Origin: CAVWUA01 sp963758025
Lineage (GTDB): Bacteria; Planctomycetota; Planctomycetia; Isosphaerales; Isosphaeraceae
Direction: 5' to 3'
Assembly (NCBI GenBank): GCA_963758025.1
Contig: CAVWUA010000016.1
Span: forward strand, 372,001 to 436,000
Length of the DNA stretch: 64,000 nt
In this document: positions 19,203-29,570 of the stretch, one piece after another
Position numbering within the stretch: the stretch's first letter is position 1
Layout: the number at the start of each line of letters is the position of its first letter
Position numbers and translations under genes: made by a program
Notes under the pieces: model-generated
What the model was told of the DNA's origin: nothing
Seen by the model: only the letters and a program-made list of their open reading frames with translations
Databases searched by the model: none

Positions 19203-19469
19203 ATGATTATGAGCTTGATTGGTTGGGTTCTGTTCGGTCTGGTCGCGGGCGCGATTGCTCGATTGCTGCATCCGGGTAACGATCCGATGGGCTGGGTCGG
19301 CACGATGCTTTTGGGTGTTGCCGGATCGTTGCTTGGTGGTGGTGTGGCCTGGCTGCTTCACCTCGGTATTGGACCGTATGAGCCGGCCGGGTGGATTCTG
19401 TCGATCATCGGCGCCATCGTCCTGCTTTCGCTGGGGTTCTTCACGACCCGTACGCGACGAACAGTTTGA
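19203..19469 (+). CDS. GlsB/YeaQ/YmgE family small membrane protein
   Basis: An 88-residue, three-helix protein with the family pattern: IGWVLFGLVAGAIARLLHPG, a central GWVGTMLLGVAGSLLGGGVA glycine-zipper helix and a last helix WILSIIGAIVLLSL. Often annotated as transglycosylase-associated protein, although an enzymatic role is not established; members are induced in stress and stationary phase. AAGGAGA lies 7-12 bases before the ATG, a strong ribosome site. Followed by a good intrinsic terminator at 19516. Confidence 0.85.
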   Translation: MIMSLIGWVLFGLVAGAIARLLHPGNDPMGWVGTMLLGVAGSLLGGGVAWLLHLGIGPYEPAGWILSIIGAIVLLSLGFFTTRTRRTV

Positions 19470-19515
19470 GGCGAGCGGATTGCTCGGCTAACGCGCTGAT
19501 TTGAGCGAATAACCA

Positions 19516-19567
19516 CCGGCGAGACTGACCGAGCTTTCGGGCGCGGTTGGACTCGCCGGTTTTTCTT
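19516..19567 (+). terminator. Intrinsic (Rho-independent) terminator
   Basis: CCGGCGAG (19516-19523) pairs with CTCGCCGG (19552-19559), immediately followed by TTTTTCTT. The enclosed bases can form a weaker inner stem. It ends the short small-protein/GlsB-like transcript and lies 24 bases before the DUF4112 gene. This is the clearest stem-plus-T-run I found on the plus strand. Confidence 0.8.
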
Positions 19568-19590
19568 GAAATCGGGAGCCTACGAGTGCC

Positions 19591-20160
19591 ATGACCGCCA
19601 TGAAGAATCCCCCCACATCCCGCCCTTCGCACGCTGCCAGGACCGATAGCCTGGACCGGCTCGCCTGGCTGATGGATAGCGTCATCACGATCCCCGGAAC
19701 CAATATTCGCCTCGGGCTGGATGCCTTGCTCGGTCTGATTCCCGGCCTGGGGGACGTGGGGACCGGTTTGATTCAGGTTGGGCTGGTCCTGTTCGCCGTG
19801 CAGCGCTACAAATTGCCCAAGTCGGTCGCAATCCGTATGGCGAGCAATGTTTTGCTCGATGTTGGGGTCGGAGCGATTCCCTTTCTGGGAGACGCGTTTG
19901 ATGTCTTCTTCAAGGCGAATACCCGTAACATGAAGCTATTGCGGGAGGTTACGGATCAACGTGACCGGGATGTGAGTGCGGTCGAGCCTCTTGACTCGCG
20001 TCCCGCTCTGGAGGGACGAGCGGGCAAGAAGAGCCGGGGTGGCTCGTACTCGCCGCGCATCTTGTTGCTCATCGGTGGGGTTCTGGGTGCCGCGCTGCTG
20101 CTGGTCTTGATCGGGTTCATCGCTCTGGTTGTCTGGTTGAGCGGTCGGCCCTTGATCTGA
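19591..20160 (+). CDS. DUF4112 domain membrane protein
   Basis: A 189-residue protein with the DUF4112 core: LDRLAWLMDSVITIPGTNIR, the glycine-rich LDALLGLIPGLGDVGTGLI helix and VGVGAIPFLGDAFDVFFKAN. A basic linker (about residues 130-150) leads to one strong C-terminal membrane helix ILLLIGGVLGAALLLVLIGF. Function of the family is unknown; it is widespread as a small inner-membrane protein. It follows the GlsB-like gene after a terminator, so it likely has its own promoter in the 19570-19590 gap or depends on read-through. Confidence 0.8.
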   Translation: MTAMKNPPTSRPSHAARTDSLDRLAWLMDSVITIPGTNIRLGLDALLGLIPGLGDVGTGLIQVGLVLFAVQRYKLPKSVAIRMASNVLLDVGVGAIPFLGDAFDVFFKANTRNMKLLREVTDQRDRDVSAVEPLDSRPALEGRAGKKSRGGSYSPRILLLIGGVLGAALLLVLIGFIALVVWLSGRPLI

Positions 20161-20192
20161 GAGTCGGGGAAAGGGGTCAGGGAGACCGAGGT

Positions 20193-21449
20193 TTATTCGG
20201 TGACCTTCTCCGGCTTCAGGCAGCGGCCGATCTGCCGCACGGCTTGTCGCAGGCGGTGCTCGTTCTCGACGAGGGCGAGCCGGAGGTAGCCTTCGCCCGC
20301 CTCACCGAACCCCCGGCCCGGGCTGACGGCAACCTCGGCTTCGTCCAGGAGCTTCATGGCGAAGTCGATCGAGCCAAGCTTCGACCGCCAGGGTTCGGGA
20401 ATCGGCGCCCAGACGAACATGCCCGCCCTGGGACTCTCGACGTCCCAGCCGAGTCGGTTCAGAGCCTCGACCAGCACGTCGCGCCGGGACTGATATTCGG
20501 CCACCTGGGCGAGCCGGGCCTCCTCACCGTGACGCAGGGCGACGATCGCGGCGACCTGCACGGCCTGGAACAGACCGTAGTCGTAATACCCCTTGATCGC
20601 CTTCAAGGCCCGCAAGGCGTCGGCGTTGCCGGCGGCGAAGCCCACGCGCCAGCCGGCCATGTTGTAGCCCTTGGACATCGTGGTGAACTCGCACCCGACC
20701 TCCTTGGCCCCCCGGGCCGAGAGGAAGCTGGGGGCCTCGTAGCCGTCGAAGCTGATGTCGCCGTACGCGAAATCGTGGATGACCAGGAAGCGGTATTTCC
20801 GCGCCAGGCCGACAACTTCCTCGAAAAACGCCTGGTCCACGACCGCCGCGGTGGGGTTGTGCGGGTAGTTCAGCACCAGCACCTTCGGCTTGGGGAACAG
20901 GTTCTGGCACATCAGGGCGACATTGGCCAGGAATTTCTGCGGGTCGCTCACGTCCAGGGTGATGACGTTCGCGTTGGCCAGCGCGACGGCGTGCGCATGG
21001 ATCGGAAACGTTGGTGCCGGGGCCAGCGCGGTGTCGCCGGGGCCGAGCAGGGCCAGGCACATGTGGCTAAACCCTTCTTTTGACCCGATCGTGACGACGA
21101 CCTCATGGTCCGGGTCGAGCGTGACCCCCCAGCGCCTTTCGTAACGTTTGGCGACCTCGTTCCGCAGGTTGTGGATGCCCGAGGCCACGCTGTAGCGGTG
21201 GCTCTTGGCGTCGCGGGCGGCCTCGCACAACTTGTCGATGATCCAGGACTCAGGAGGGTCGGTCGGGTTGCCCATGCCCAGGTCGATCACGTCGATGCCT
21301 GCCCGACGCTTGCGGTATTTCAGGTCGTTGATCCGCCCGAACAGGTACGGGGGGAGGTTCCGCACGCGGTCCGAGACTTCAATGCTGTACGGCTTCGGGA
21401 CCTCGGGACTGACACTGGCGAAGGGTCCGCTCGATTCGGGTTCACTCAT
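20193..21449 (-). CDS. PLP-dependent aminotransferase, alanine/AlaC type
   Basis: A class I/II aminotransferase of about 418 residues. Seen: GMGNPTDPPESWIIDKL (substrate end), SHRYSVASGIHNLRNEVAKR, LNYPHNPTAAVVDQAFFEEV (cofactor-binding Asn), VIHDFAYGDISFDGY (Asp/Tyr) and TTMSKGYNMAGWRVGF with the Schiff-base lysine, then the C-terminal RLALVENEHRLRQAVRQI. The pattern matches AlaC-like glutamate-pyruvate aminotransferases; LL-diaminopimelate and MalY types are alternatives. An open frame reaches 21494; the ATG at 21449 (MSEPESSGPF) is the likelier start. Transcribed divergently from the sulfatase gene. Confidence 0.8.
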   Translation of the reverse strand: MSEPESSGPFASVSPEVPKPYSIEVSDRVRNLPPYLFGRINDLKYRKRRAGIDVIDLGMGNPTDPPESWIIDKLCEAARDAKSHRYSVASGIHNLRNEVAKRYERRWGVTLDPDHEVVVTIGSKEGFSHMCLALLGPGDTALAPAPTFPIHAHAVALANANVITLDVSDPQKFLANVALMCQNLFPKPKVLVLNYPHNPTAAVVDQAFFEEVVGLARKYRFLVIHDFAYGDISFDGYEAPSFLSARGAKEVGCEFTTMSKGYNMAGWRVGFAAGNADALRALKAIKGYYDYGLFQAVQVAAIVALRHGEEARLAQVAEYQSRRDVLVEALNRLGWDVESPRAGMFVWAPIPEPWRSKLGSIDFAMKLLDEAEVAVSPGRGFGEAGEGYLRLALVENEHRLRQAVRQIGRCLKPEKVTE

Positions 21450-21737
21450 GACCGGAGAGGTCTCTTTGTCGGGCTGGTCTTGGCTCGTTCCCACCTCGGG
21501 ATGTTATCCGACACGTCCGGATTCGATTATCCCAGGAAGCGTTCCCGAGCGACAGGTCGATCTTCTCGGGAAAACGAACGCGAAGGGGGAAACCGCTCGT
21601 CTCTTGCGGCGGCCGCTCGGGGGGATAGCATGGGGACCATCGTTCGCCCCGATCACCGACGGCCGAGTCCGCCCCGAGAACCAAAAGGTCCGGGCGCGGG
21701 GCCGTTCGCGCCCTCGTGTTTCTTTCTGGAGACATTC

Positions 21738-23247
<1,510 letters not shown>

Positions 23248-23274
23248 TGGAGGAGGGGAAAATCACCTGGCGTT

Positions 23275-23304
23275 GGGAGGGACGCGAGCGAACGCGCCCC
23301 TCCC
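23275..23304. terminator. Hairpin between convergent sulfatase and FGE genes
   Basis: GGGAGGGACGCG (23275-23286) pairs with CGCGCCCCTCCC (23293-23304), one mismatch, six-base loop. It lies just after the sulfatase stop (23247) and just before the end of the minus-strand FGE gene (23314). No T-run; a shared terminator is inferred from position. Confidence 0.45.
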
Positions 23305-23313
23305 CGTCGCGGG

Positions 23314-24557
23314 TCACTTCTCGGGCGAGAGCACGCAGCGGAAGCCCACGTGCGAGGCGCCGCTGTCAACAGCCCCCTTGCCACGAGGGCCGGGAAGGTA
23401 GCGCACGCAGTACATGTCGCTACACAGGAACGAGCCGCCGCGCTGAACGCGCTTGGGCATGCCCGGTTCCATTGGGTCGTAGCTCGAATCCGGCCCCTGC
23501 GGGTTCTTCTCCGGGCTCTGGGCGTAATAATCGGGCCGGTACCAGTCGGCGCACCATTCCCAGACGTTGCCGGACATGTCGAACAGGCCGTAACCGTTCG
23601 GCGCATATGAGCCGACGGGGGCGGTGCGGTCGTAGCCGTCCTCGTGGAGGTTCTGGTTCGGGAAGTTTCCTTGCCAGTTATTCGACATCCACTTGCCGTC
23701 GGGGTTCAGCTCATCTCCCCAGACGTAGCGCCGGCGATCCAGACCGCCCCGGGCGGCGAACTCCCACTCGGCCTCGGTTGGCAGGCGCTTGCCCGCCCAC
23801 TTGGCGTAGGCCACGGCGTCGTCCCAGCAGACGTGAACGACCGGGTGATCGTCGCGTTCCTTGATGTCGCTCTCCGGGCCTTCGGGGTGCCGCCAGTCCG
23901 CCCCCGGCACGTAACGCCACCAACTGAGGTGGTTTTCCAGGGGGACGGCATGGTTCGGCGGGGTGAAGACGAGCGAGCCAGGGACCAGAAGCTCGGGGGG
24001 AGCGCCCGGGTAATCCTCCGGCTTGGGGGCACGCTCGGCGACCGTGACGTAGCCGGTGTCCTCGACGAACTTCGCGAACTGAGCGTTCGTGACCTCCGTG
24101 CGGTCCATCCAGAAGGGGTCCACCTCGACGAAGTGGACCGGCTGGGCGTCGGGGGTCGTCGGGTCGTCGTTGCCCATCCAGAACTGGCCGCCGGGAATCC
24201 AGACCATCCCCTCGGGAGCGGGACCGGGCGGCTTCGCGTCGTTGATCTTCTGCGAGGGAAGCTCTTGCGGCGGCGGCGCGGGTTCCGTTGTTGTGGAGGT
24301 CTCGGCCTCCGCCACGTCCGCGACGGGTTCGAACGCCGCCTCGGCGCGCGCGATGGAATCGGAAGGCTTCCGCGGTCCTTCTGGAAAAACGGCGCGGCGA
24401 GCACCCCCAGGGCCGCCAGACCCAGGCCGCCGATCACCAGGGCGGCGATCCATGGGCCTCGGGAGCGGCTGACCGGGGCCGGGGCCTTGCCGGGTCGGGG
24501 TGTGGCGGTGGTGCCTTTGCCGGGCGAGTGCTGGGGTTTGCGACGTTTCGATTTCAA
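23314..24557 (-). CDS. Formylglycine-generating (sulfatase-modifying) enzyme, membrane-anchored (one frameshift)
   Basis: The C-terminal 330 residues are a complete FGE/SUMF domain: GMVWIPGGQFWMGNDDP, MDRTEVTNAQFAKFVEDTGY, LPTEAEWEFAARGGLDRRRY, NGYGLFDMSGNVWEWCADWY and RGGSFLCSDMYCVRYLPG with the paired copper-site cysteines, then SHVGFRCVLSPEK. FGE oxidises the sulfatase cysteine to formylglycine. The N-terminus lies in another minus frame and carries a basic tail and a membrane helix (PWIAALVIGGLGLAALGVL); an indel near 24365-24385 joins them. No ATG is in place; a TTG at 24557 is a tentative start. It faces the sulfatase gene, its expected client. Confidence 0.8.
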
Positions 24558-24677
24558 GGGCGGGCCTCGCAAACGGGGATCACACCCCGAGAAACATCCT
24601 GCGGTGAATAGAGACGAGACGCATCGCGCCTCAATCAACAAGTCATGGGGATCGAGAGGTTCGCTGTTGCCGGAATC

Positions 24678-24735
24678 GGGTGCCACGGGCGGCTTGTCCG
24701 CTCGGACACTACCGGACAAGCCGCCCGTGGCACCC
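24678..24735. repeat. Perfect 23-bp inverted repeat, 12-base loop
   Basis: Positions 24678-24700 pair perfectly with 24713-24735 around ctcggacactac. The arms read GGGTGCCACGGGCGGCTTGT and so on, and AAAAA follows on the plus strand (TTTTT when read leftward, but before the hairpin). It lies in the gap upstream of both the FGE gene (minus) and the TIM-barrel gene (plus), where a terminator is not expected. I infer a REP/MITE-type dispersed element. Confidence 0.7.
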
Positions 24736-24858
24736 AAAAACCGCAGGGGGCCAACAAGAACCGCTCTCAACCCAGTGTACCCTTGCGGCACTCGCGCAAA
24801 AAGCGTATCTCGACAGAAACCGGTTCACCCTCTTTGATTCATGCTGATTGAGGTCGCC

Positions 24859-25827
24859 ATGTCCCACCCGCGCCTTCCCTCGGATTCCCTGGACCGTCGC
24901 GAGGTTCTCCGGCTCGGCCTGGCGGGTCTCTCCGCCGTGACGGTCGGTCACGGGACGCAGATCCGGGCGGAGGAGCCCGAACCGGACCGGGGCCGGCCGA
25001 CGGAGTTCCTTCTTGCCTGCATGACCTTGCCCTACGCGGCGTTTCCGCTCGAACGGGCCTTGCAAGGAATCCAGTCAGCCGGCTTCCGCCATGTGGCCTG
25101 GGGGACGACGCACGTCGAGGCAGGGCGGCGAGAAGCGCCGGTGCTCGCTCCCGACGCCTCTCCCGAGGCGGCCAAGGCCCTCGCCGCGCGCTGTCGGGAC
25201 ATGGGGCTGGAACCGGTGTTGATGTTCTCGACCGTCTATCCCGAGGCTCCCGGACGGCTTGACGTTCTCAAGCAGCGCATCCGTCAGGCCGCCGCGGCCG
25301 GGGTGCGGCCAGGTCCTGACGTTCGGCCACACGCAAGGGGGGCAACCGCCGGCTCTGGGTCGAGCGGTTCCGCGAGCTCGGACCGATGGCTCGCGACCAC
25401 GGCGTGCTCGATCGTCGTCAAGCAGCACGGCGGCGCGACCGGCACCGGCGCGGCCTGCGCGGAGATCGTCCGGGAGGTCGGCGACGACGCGATCAAGGTC
25501 AACTACGACGCCGGCAACGTCATGGATTACCTGGACCTCGACCCGATCCCGGACATCAAGGCGTGCGCCGACGAGGTCCGCAGCTTCTGCATCAAGGACC
25601 ACCGCAACTTCCCCAAGGACCAGGACTGCGGCCCCGGCTTCGGCGAGATCGACCACTACCGCCTGCTGCAGCCGGTGGCCTTCACCGGCCGGACGATGCC
25701 GCTCTGCTGCGAGAACATCTTCGCCCCGGTCATCCCCCGCCCGGACGACCCGAGCGGCGTCGATGCCCTGGCCCGGCGGGCCCGAGAGTTCCTCGAAGTG
25801 GTGATCCGGGGCCTGCACGCCGTTTGA
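24859..25827 (+). CDS. Secreted TIM-barrel sugar phosphate isomerase/epimerase (three cancelling frameshifts)
   Basis: A Tat-like signal (DRREVLRLGLAGLSAVTVGH) precedes an AP-endonuclease-2/xylose-isomerase-like barrel: CMTLPYAAFPLERALQGIQS, GFRHVAWGTTHVE, MGLEPVLMFSTVYPEA, then VVKQHGG, VNYDAGNVMDYL and FCIKDHRNF. The frame appears open throughout, but about 25305-25415 is out of frame: the real protein there reads GQVLTFGHTQGG in one alternative frame and NRRLWVERFRELGPMARDHG in another, before the original frame returns at IVVKQHGG. Three indels (near 25305, 25350 and 25412) cancel. Planctomycetes hold many secreted members of unknown sugar substrate. ATG at 24859 has GAGG upstream; 24841 is an alternative. 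Confidence 0.7.
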   Translation: MSHPRLPSDSLDRREVLRLGLAGLSAVTVGHGTQIRAEEPEPDRGRPTEFLLACMTLPYAAFPLERALQGIQSAGFRHVAWGTTHVEAGRREAPVLAPDASPEAAKALAARCRDMGLEPVLMFSTVYPEAPGRLDVLKQRIRQAAAAGVRPGPDVRPHARGATAGSGSSGSASSDRWLATTACSIVVKQHGGATGTGAACAEIVREVGDDAIKVNYDAGNVMDYLDLDPIPDIKACADEVRSFCIKDHRNFPKDQDCGPGFGEIDHYRLLQPVAFTGRTMPLCCENIFAPVIPRPDDPSGVDALARRAREFLEVVIRGLHAV

Positions 25828-25842
25828 GCGGTTGCTCGCGGA

Positions 25843-27041
25843 TCAGATCCGCGGACATCCGCTCTGATCCGTATTCCTCCGCATCCGATTTCTCTCGGAA
25901 GCTCCCAGGCCAGGAGGCGGTGGTACAGGGCCACGTAACGATCCACGACGACCGGCAGGGCGAACTCCGACTCGATCCGCTGCCGGGCAGTCTCGCCGAG
26001 CGCGCGGGCGAACTCCTTGTCTTCCAGCACACGGATCAAGGCGGCGGTCCACGCGTCCCGATCATCCGGCGCGACGAGCAAGCCGCAACGGCCGTCGTCG
26101 AGCAGGTCCGTGTTCCCGCCGATGGCCGACGCCAGGCAGGGCAGGGCGGTGGACATGGCCTCCAGCAAGGAATTGCTCATCCCTTCCGCCACGCTCGGCA
26201 GGGCGAACACGTCGGCCGCGCGGAGGTAGTCGGCCGGGTCGGCGACCGGGCCGGTCGGATGGACGTGCTCGGCCACCTGGAGGTCCCTCGCCCGCTCGGC
26301 GAGCCGGTCGCGGTCCGGACCGCCGCCGACCAGGACCAGGTGCGCGCCGGTCCGTCGGGCGACGACCGGCCAGACATCGAGCAGCAGGTCGAGGTTCTTC
26401 TGGGGATGGAGCCGGCCGGTGAAGACGACGCGGGGCCTCGGCGGGAGCGTCGCGTCCACGTTGCTCGTCCCGGGATGGAAATGTTCGGCATCGACCCCGC
26501 TGGCCATGCGGACGATCCGCTCGGCCGGTACGCCCAGGGCCGCCATTGCCGCTCGATGTCGGCCGAGATCGCCGCGAAGTGCGGGTTGCGGAGGATCAGC
26601 CGCCGCAGGATCGGAAATCCTCGGGTGCGGGTCAGTTCCTCGGCCTCGCCGTAGTATCCCGAGCTGGCCGGCTGCACCAGGACCGGCGCCCCGCGAAGAG
26701 GTCGCGGCCCAGGCCGGTGGCGATCGCCTCCCAGAGCCCCTGGTGGGTGTGGATCAGGTCGTAGCGCGGCCGCGAGCCGCCGCAAGGCGCGGATCACCCC
26801 GACGACGAAGCTGATGCCGAACAGCGGGCCGAGCGTCGGAGGTCCGCACCCAGCGGTGGACGTGGACCCCCTCCACCGTCTCGTCGCGGGGCAGGCCCGG
26901 CACCCAGCGGGTCACGACCCGGACCTCATGCCCCCGGCGAACCAGTTCGACCCCTTGCGCCACGCCTGCCGTTCGGCTCCGCTGGCGAAGGGGTGGAAGT
27001 GGCTGAGCACGTAGCAGACGCGGACCGGCTTGGAAGGAACC
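25843..27041 (-). pseudogene. GT4 glycosyltransferase, at least five frameshifts
   Basis: The gene reads leftward from about 27041: VRVCYVLSHFHPFASGAERQ, then (new frame) GVELVRRGHEVRVVTRWVPG, then GISFVVGVIRALRRL, then DLIHTHQGLWEAIATGLGRD, then SSGYYGEAEELTRTRGFPIL, and last the donor domain VDAEHFHPG, VVFTGRLHPQKNLDLLLDVW, LVLVGGGPDRDRL, FALPSVAEGMSNSLLEAMST. Breaks lie near 26985, 26830, 26768, 26690 and 26545; the C-terminus is also unclear. All GT4 motifs persist, so errors may explain it, but the density is higher than in most genes here, so a real pseudogene is possible. No ATG start found. Substrate unknown. Confidence 0.6.
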
Positions 27042-27081
27042 CACCCGGGGGACGCCGATCCCGGTAGGGTGGGGATGTGGC

Positions 27082-28197
27082 TTAGCGGTTGAAGACCATG
27101 TTCGAGACTTCGCGGCCGAACTCATCGGTGATCAGTCCGCCGGATACCGTGATGTTCCGGCTCGTGAAGGTCCCGTCCGGCTTGGGGATCTGGATGGTCC
27201 AGTCCCCCTCGGGCAGCACGAAGGAGAACGCCCCGGTCTTGGCGGTCTTGATCTTCCGGGCGCGGAAATTGTTGCTGAAGGGGGTCACGACAACCTCGAC
27301 CCCGCTCTCGGGATCGCCGCTGACGGCCGAGACGATCTTCCCTTGCAGGGTGCTGCGGGCTTCCTCGACAGGGCGACGCAGGGCCGGACGGCGTGCCTCG
27401 AACCGCTCGACCGCGCCGGGGCCGGCCTCGGCGGGCGGAACCTCCGCGTCGGGCGGGGTTTCGAGCAACTCGGGCGCGGGCTGGGCCGGGGGCGGGATGT
27501 TGTTGTTCAGGTCCGGGAGGACTTCCGGCTGATTGTCGATCGGCGTCCGGGCGGGCGGGTTCGCACCCGAGGGGCTTGACGTGATCGGCTCGGCCCCGTT
27601 CTCGAATGCCGGTTCGTCTCCCCCCGAGGTGATCGGGCCTTGCGAGATCCCATTCGAGGGCTTGGTGATCGTGTACGAGGAGGAGGGAGCGGCGGCGATC
27701 GAAGACGACGAGGTCCCGCCGCAGCAGGTCGTCGGCGCCGGGTCGCAGCAAAGGTCGGCCGACGTCTCGATCAGGGTCGAGCCGGAGGTTGGCACGTACA
27801 CCGTCGAGTACGACGTCGGCAGCACATCCACGTCGAGCAGGCTCGTCGTCGTGTACACCGGCCGTCGGACGTAGTACGAGGAACCGGATGTCGCCACGTA
27901 ACGTGTCGCGCGGTAGGTCGTCGGTACGCGGTAGGTCGTCGGTACGACGTAGGCCGTCTCGGAGAGGTAATACGAACTCGGCACGTAGCGGGCCGCGCGA
28001 TAGGTGTAGGCCGTCGGAACGGCATAGCTGTACGAGGTCGCCACGTAGGAGGTCGGGATCGTCAGGATCGACGATGTCGGAACCTCATAGACGGTTTCTC
28101 GCGCGCGGTAACCGTGATTGGCCCGGGCCACCACCGGGCACGCCAGGGCCAGCGCCATCGCCGATAATGGGAAGAGTCGCGGCAGTCTGCGAGGCAT
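27082..28197 (-). CDS. Secreted Tyr/Val/Thr/Pro-repeat protein with a C-terminal regulatory-like beta domain
   Basis: A 371-residue protein starting MPRRLPRLFPLSAMALALAC, a signal peptide cleaved after ARA. Residues about 25-130 are low-complexity with repeated PTSY, VPTTYR, ATRYVATS and VPTSGS elements; then a CCDPAPTTCCGG knot, a Pro/Glu-rich linker, and a C-terminal domain (STLQGKIVSAVSGDPESGVE, FSFVLPEGDWTIQIPKPDGT) like carboxypeptidase-regulatory beta-sandwiches. CCAGGAG lies 10-16 bases before the ATG at 28197; the ATG at 28206 directly abuts AGGAG and is too close. It is probably a cell-surface or matrix protein. No close family known to me. Confidence 0.7.
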   Translation of the reverse strand: MPRRLPRLFPLSAMALALACPVVARANHGYRARETVYEVPTSSILTIPTSYVATSYSYAVPTAYTYRAARYVPSSYYLSETAYVVPTTYRVPTTYRATRYVATSGSSYYVRRPVYTTTSLLDVDVLPTSYSTVYVPTSGSTLIETSADLCCDPAPTTCCGGTSSSSIAAAPSSSYTITKPSNGISQGPITSGGDEPAFENGAEPITSSPSGANPPARTPIDNQPEVLPDLNNNIPPPAQPAPELLETPPDAEVPPAEAGPGAVERFEARRPALRRPVEEARSTLQGKIVSAVSGDPESGVEVVVTPFSNNFRARKIKTAKTGAFSFVLPEGDWTIQIPKPDGTFTSRNITVSGGLITDEFGREVSNMVFNR

Positions 28198-28490
28198 GGT
28201 TGTCATCTCCTGGTGAAACCCGGTCGGAACGGCGGCGCGTACTGGACGATTCTCTTGCCGATCCAACCTCAACATCATTAACCATACCAGACACGCCGGC
28301 GGGAACAAGTCGTCCGATCGCGATAAGCCGCAAGTTGCTTGCCGTCCGCGATCTCGATCCCGCGGTCCTGGTCCGTCGTCCCGACCGTTGCCGGTGACAA
28401 ATTGCGTGCCGGGGTGGAATGTGCGACGATGTCAGGGAGAATCCTAGAATGTCCCACCCCCGGGGACGACCCACCCGGAGAACTGGAAAA

Positions 28491-28766
28491 ATGTCCAGAA
28501 CACGCGCCTCGAACGAGATTCTCGACCGCGACTTCCTGGAGATGCGTTGCCGCATTCTGGATCTCGCCGCCGCCCTGGATCGCCTCGATCACGCACCCGA
28601 GCCGCCCGGACACTCCGCCGATCATCGGCTCGCGCAGATTCGTCAGGCCATCGAGGCATTGCTCGAATCGGAACCAAGGCGTGGGGAAACCATTCAGCGC
28701 ATCTTCTCGCTGGAGTACGATCCCCAGTGGCGGGAACGCAACGGACCGCTCACCCCGCGCACGTGA
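28491..28766 (+). CDS. Small hypothetical protein, 91 residues
   Basis: Starts MSRTRASNEILDRDFLEMRC at ATG 28491 with GGAGA nine bases upstream; longer in-frame starts at 28419 and 28449 lack a site. The sequence is helical (LDLAAALDRLD, LAQIRQAIEALLESE) with no cysteine cluster or membrane segment. No family recognised. It is divergent from the secreted repeat protein, and 28198-28490 presumably holds both promoters. Confidence 0.6.
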   Translation: MSRTRASNEILDRDFLEMRCRILDLAAALDRLDHAPEPPGHSADHRLAQIRQAIEALLESEPRRGETIQRIFSLEYDPQWRERNGPLTPRT

Positions 28767-28930
28767 GCCACTTCGTTCATTCCGGCCACACCGTCTTGGT
28801 TGATCGGGGGCCTGGACGTTCTGCCCCCTAGCCGTGAACCCTCCCCCATGTTAGCCTGTCGTTCATTCGTTCCGCGGCACATCGAATCGAATGGTGTCGT
28901 GCCTCTCGTTCGCATGCGGGTTGCTTTCTC

Positions 28931-29401
28931 ATGCTCAGACCCACGGTTGAAGTTCGCGACGAGGGCGGGGTCCTGGTCGCCGAGTTCTGGGATTGCCTCC
29001 GGCTCGATCCGGCTCCGGTGCAGGAACTGCGGAACCAGGTGGATCAGCATCTGCGACGCGGCGGCCGGCCTGATCTTGCCGTTGACCTCAACGGCGTGAC
29101 GTTCGCCGGTTCCGCGTCCCTCGGCGGATTCCTGGCCATTCACAAGCTGTTGCGGCCTCGGTCCGGGCGGATCGTCTTCTTCAATGTCGATCCGACGGTC
29201 TTCGAGGTCTTCCGGGTCAGCAAGCTGGATTCGCTCTTCGCCTTCGCCCCCGATCGCGCGGGGGCCATGACTCTTCTGCGGCGGTCGGACGAGGGCGGTG
29301 GCGAACAACCGGGCGACCCCGGAAAGGCTCCCTCGGCGCCTCCGCGCCCGGCCCCCTCGTCCAGCCCGCCGCCCCTCCGGGGTCGCCGACGGCCGACGTG
29401 A
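28931..29401 (+). CDS. STAS-domain protein (anti-anti-sigma-like), Pro-rich tail
   Basis: A 156-residue protein whose first 115 residues form a STAS domain: VLVAEFWDCLRLDPAPVQEL, DLAVDLNGVTFAGSASLGGF (the phospho-acceptor loop, Ser in FAGSAS) and VFFNVDPTVFEVFRVSKLDS. The last 40 residues are Gly/Pro-rich and probably disordered. STAS proteins of this type switch anti-sigma kinases on and off. A second STAS gene follows 170 bases later. No kinase or phosphatase is visible in the window. Confidence 0.75.
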   Translation: MLRPTVEVRDEGGVLVAEFWDCLRLDPAPVQELRNQVDQHLRRGGRPDLAVDLNGVTFAGSASLGGFLAIHKLLRPRSGRIVFFNVDPTVFEVFRVSKLDSLFAFAPDRAGAMTLLRRSDEGGGEQPGDPGKAPSAPPRPAPSSSPPPLRGRRRPT

Positions 29402-29570
29402 CTCCGGACGCGACTCCGCCGGCGTGCCCGGCCCTGGACCACCGACCGATCGCCGGAACGTAGCGGGAAGGCGGGCCTTGCCCACCCGTCGCGGAGAACC
29501 TTGACCACTGTCAGTCTCGGAACCTGGCACGACCTCAACTCTTCTGAAAGCAGCAGGAAGGACAGGCGTC

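Noticed and set aside
25656..26546. GT4 donor domain extending to 25656
   Set aside because: The GT4 part ends near 25860; the rest runs antisense through the TIM-barrel gene and is read-through after a missing stop.
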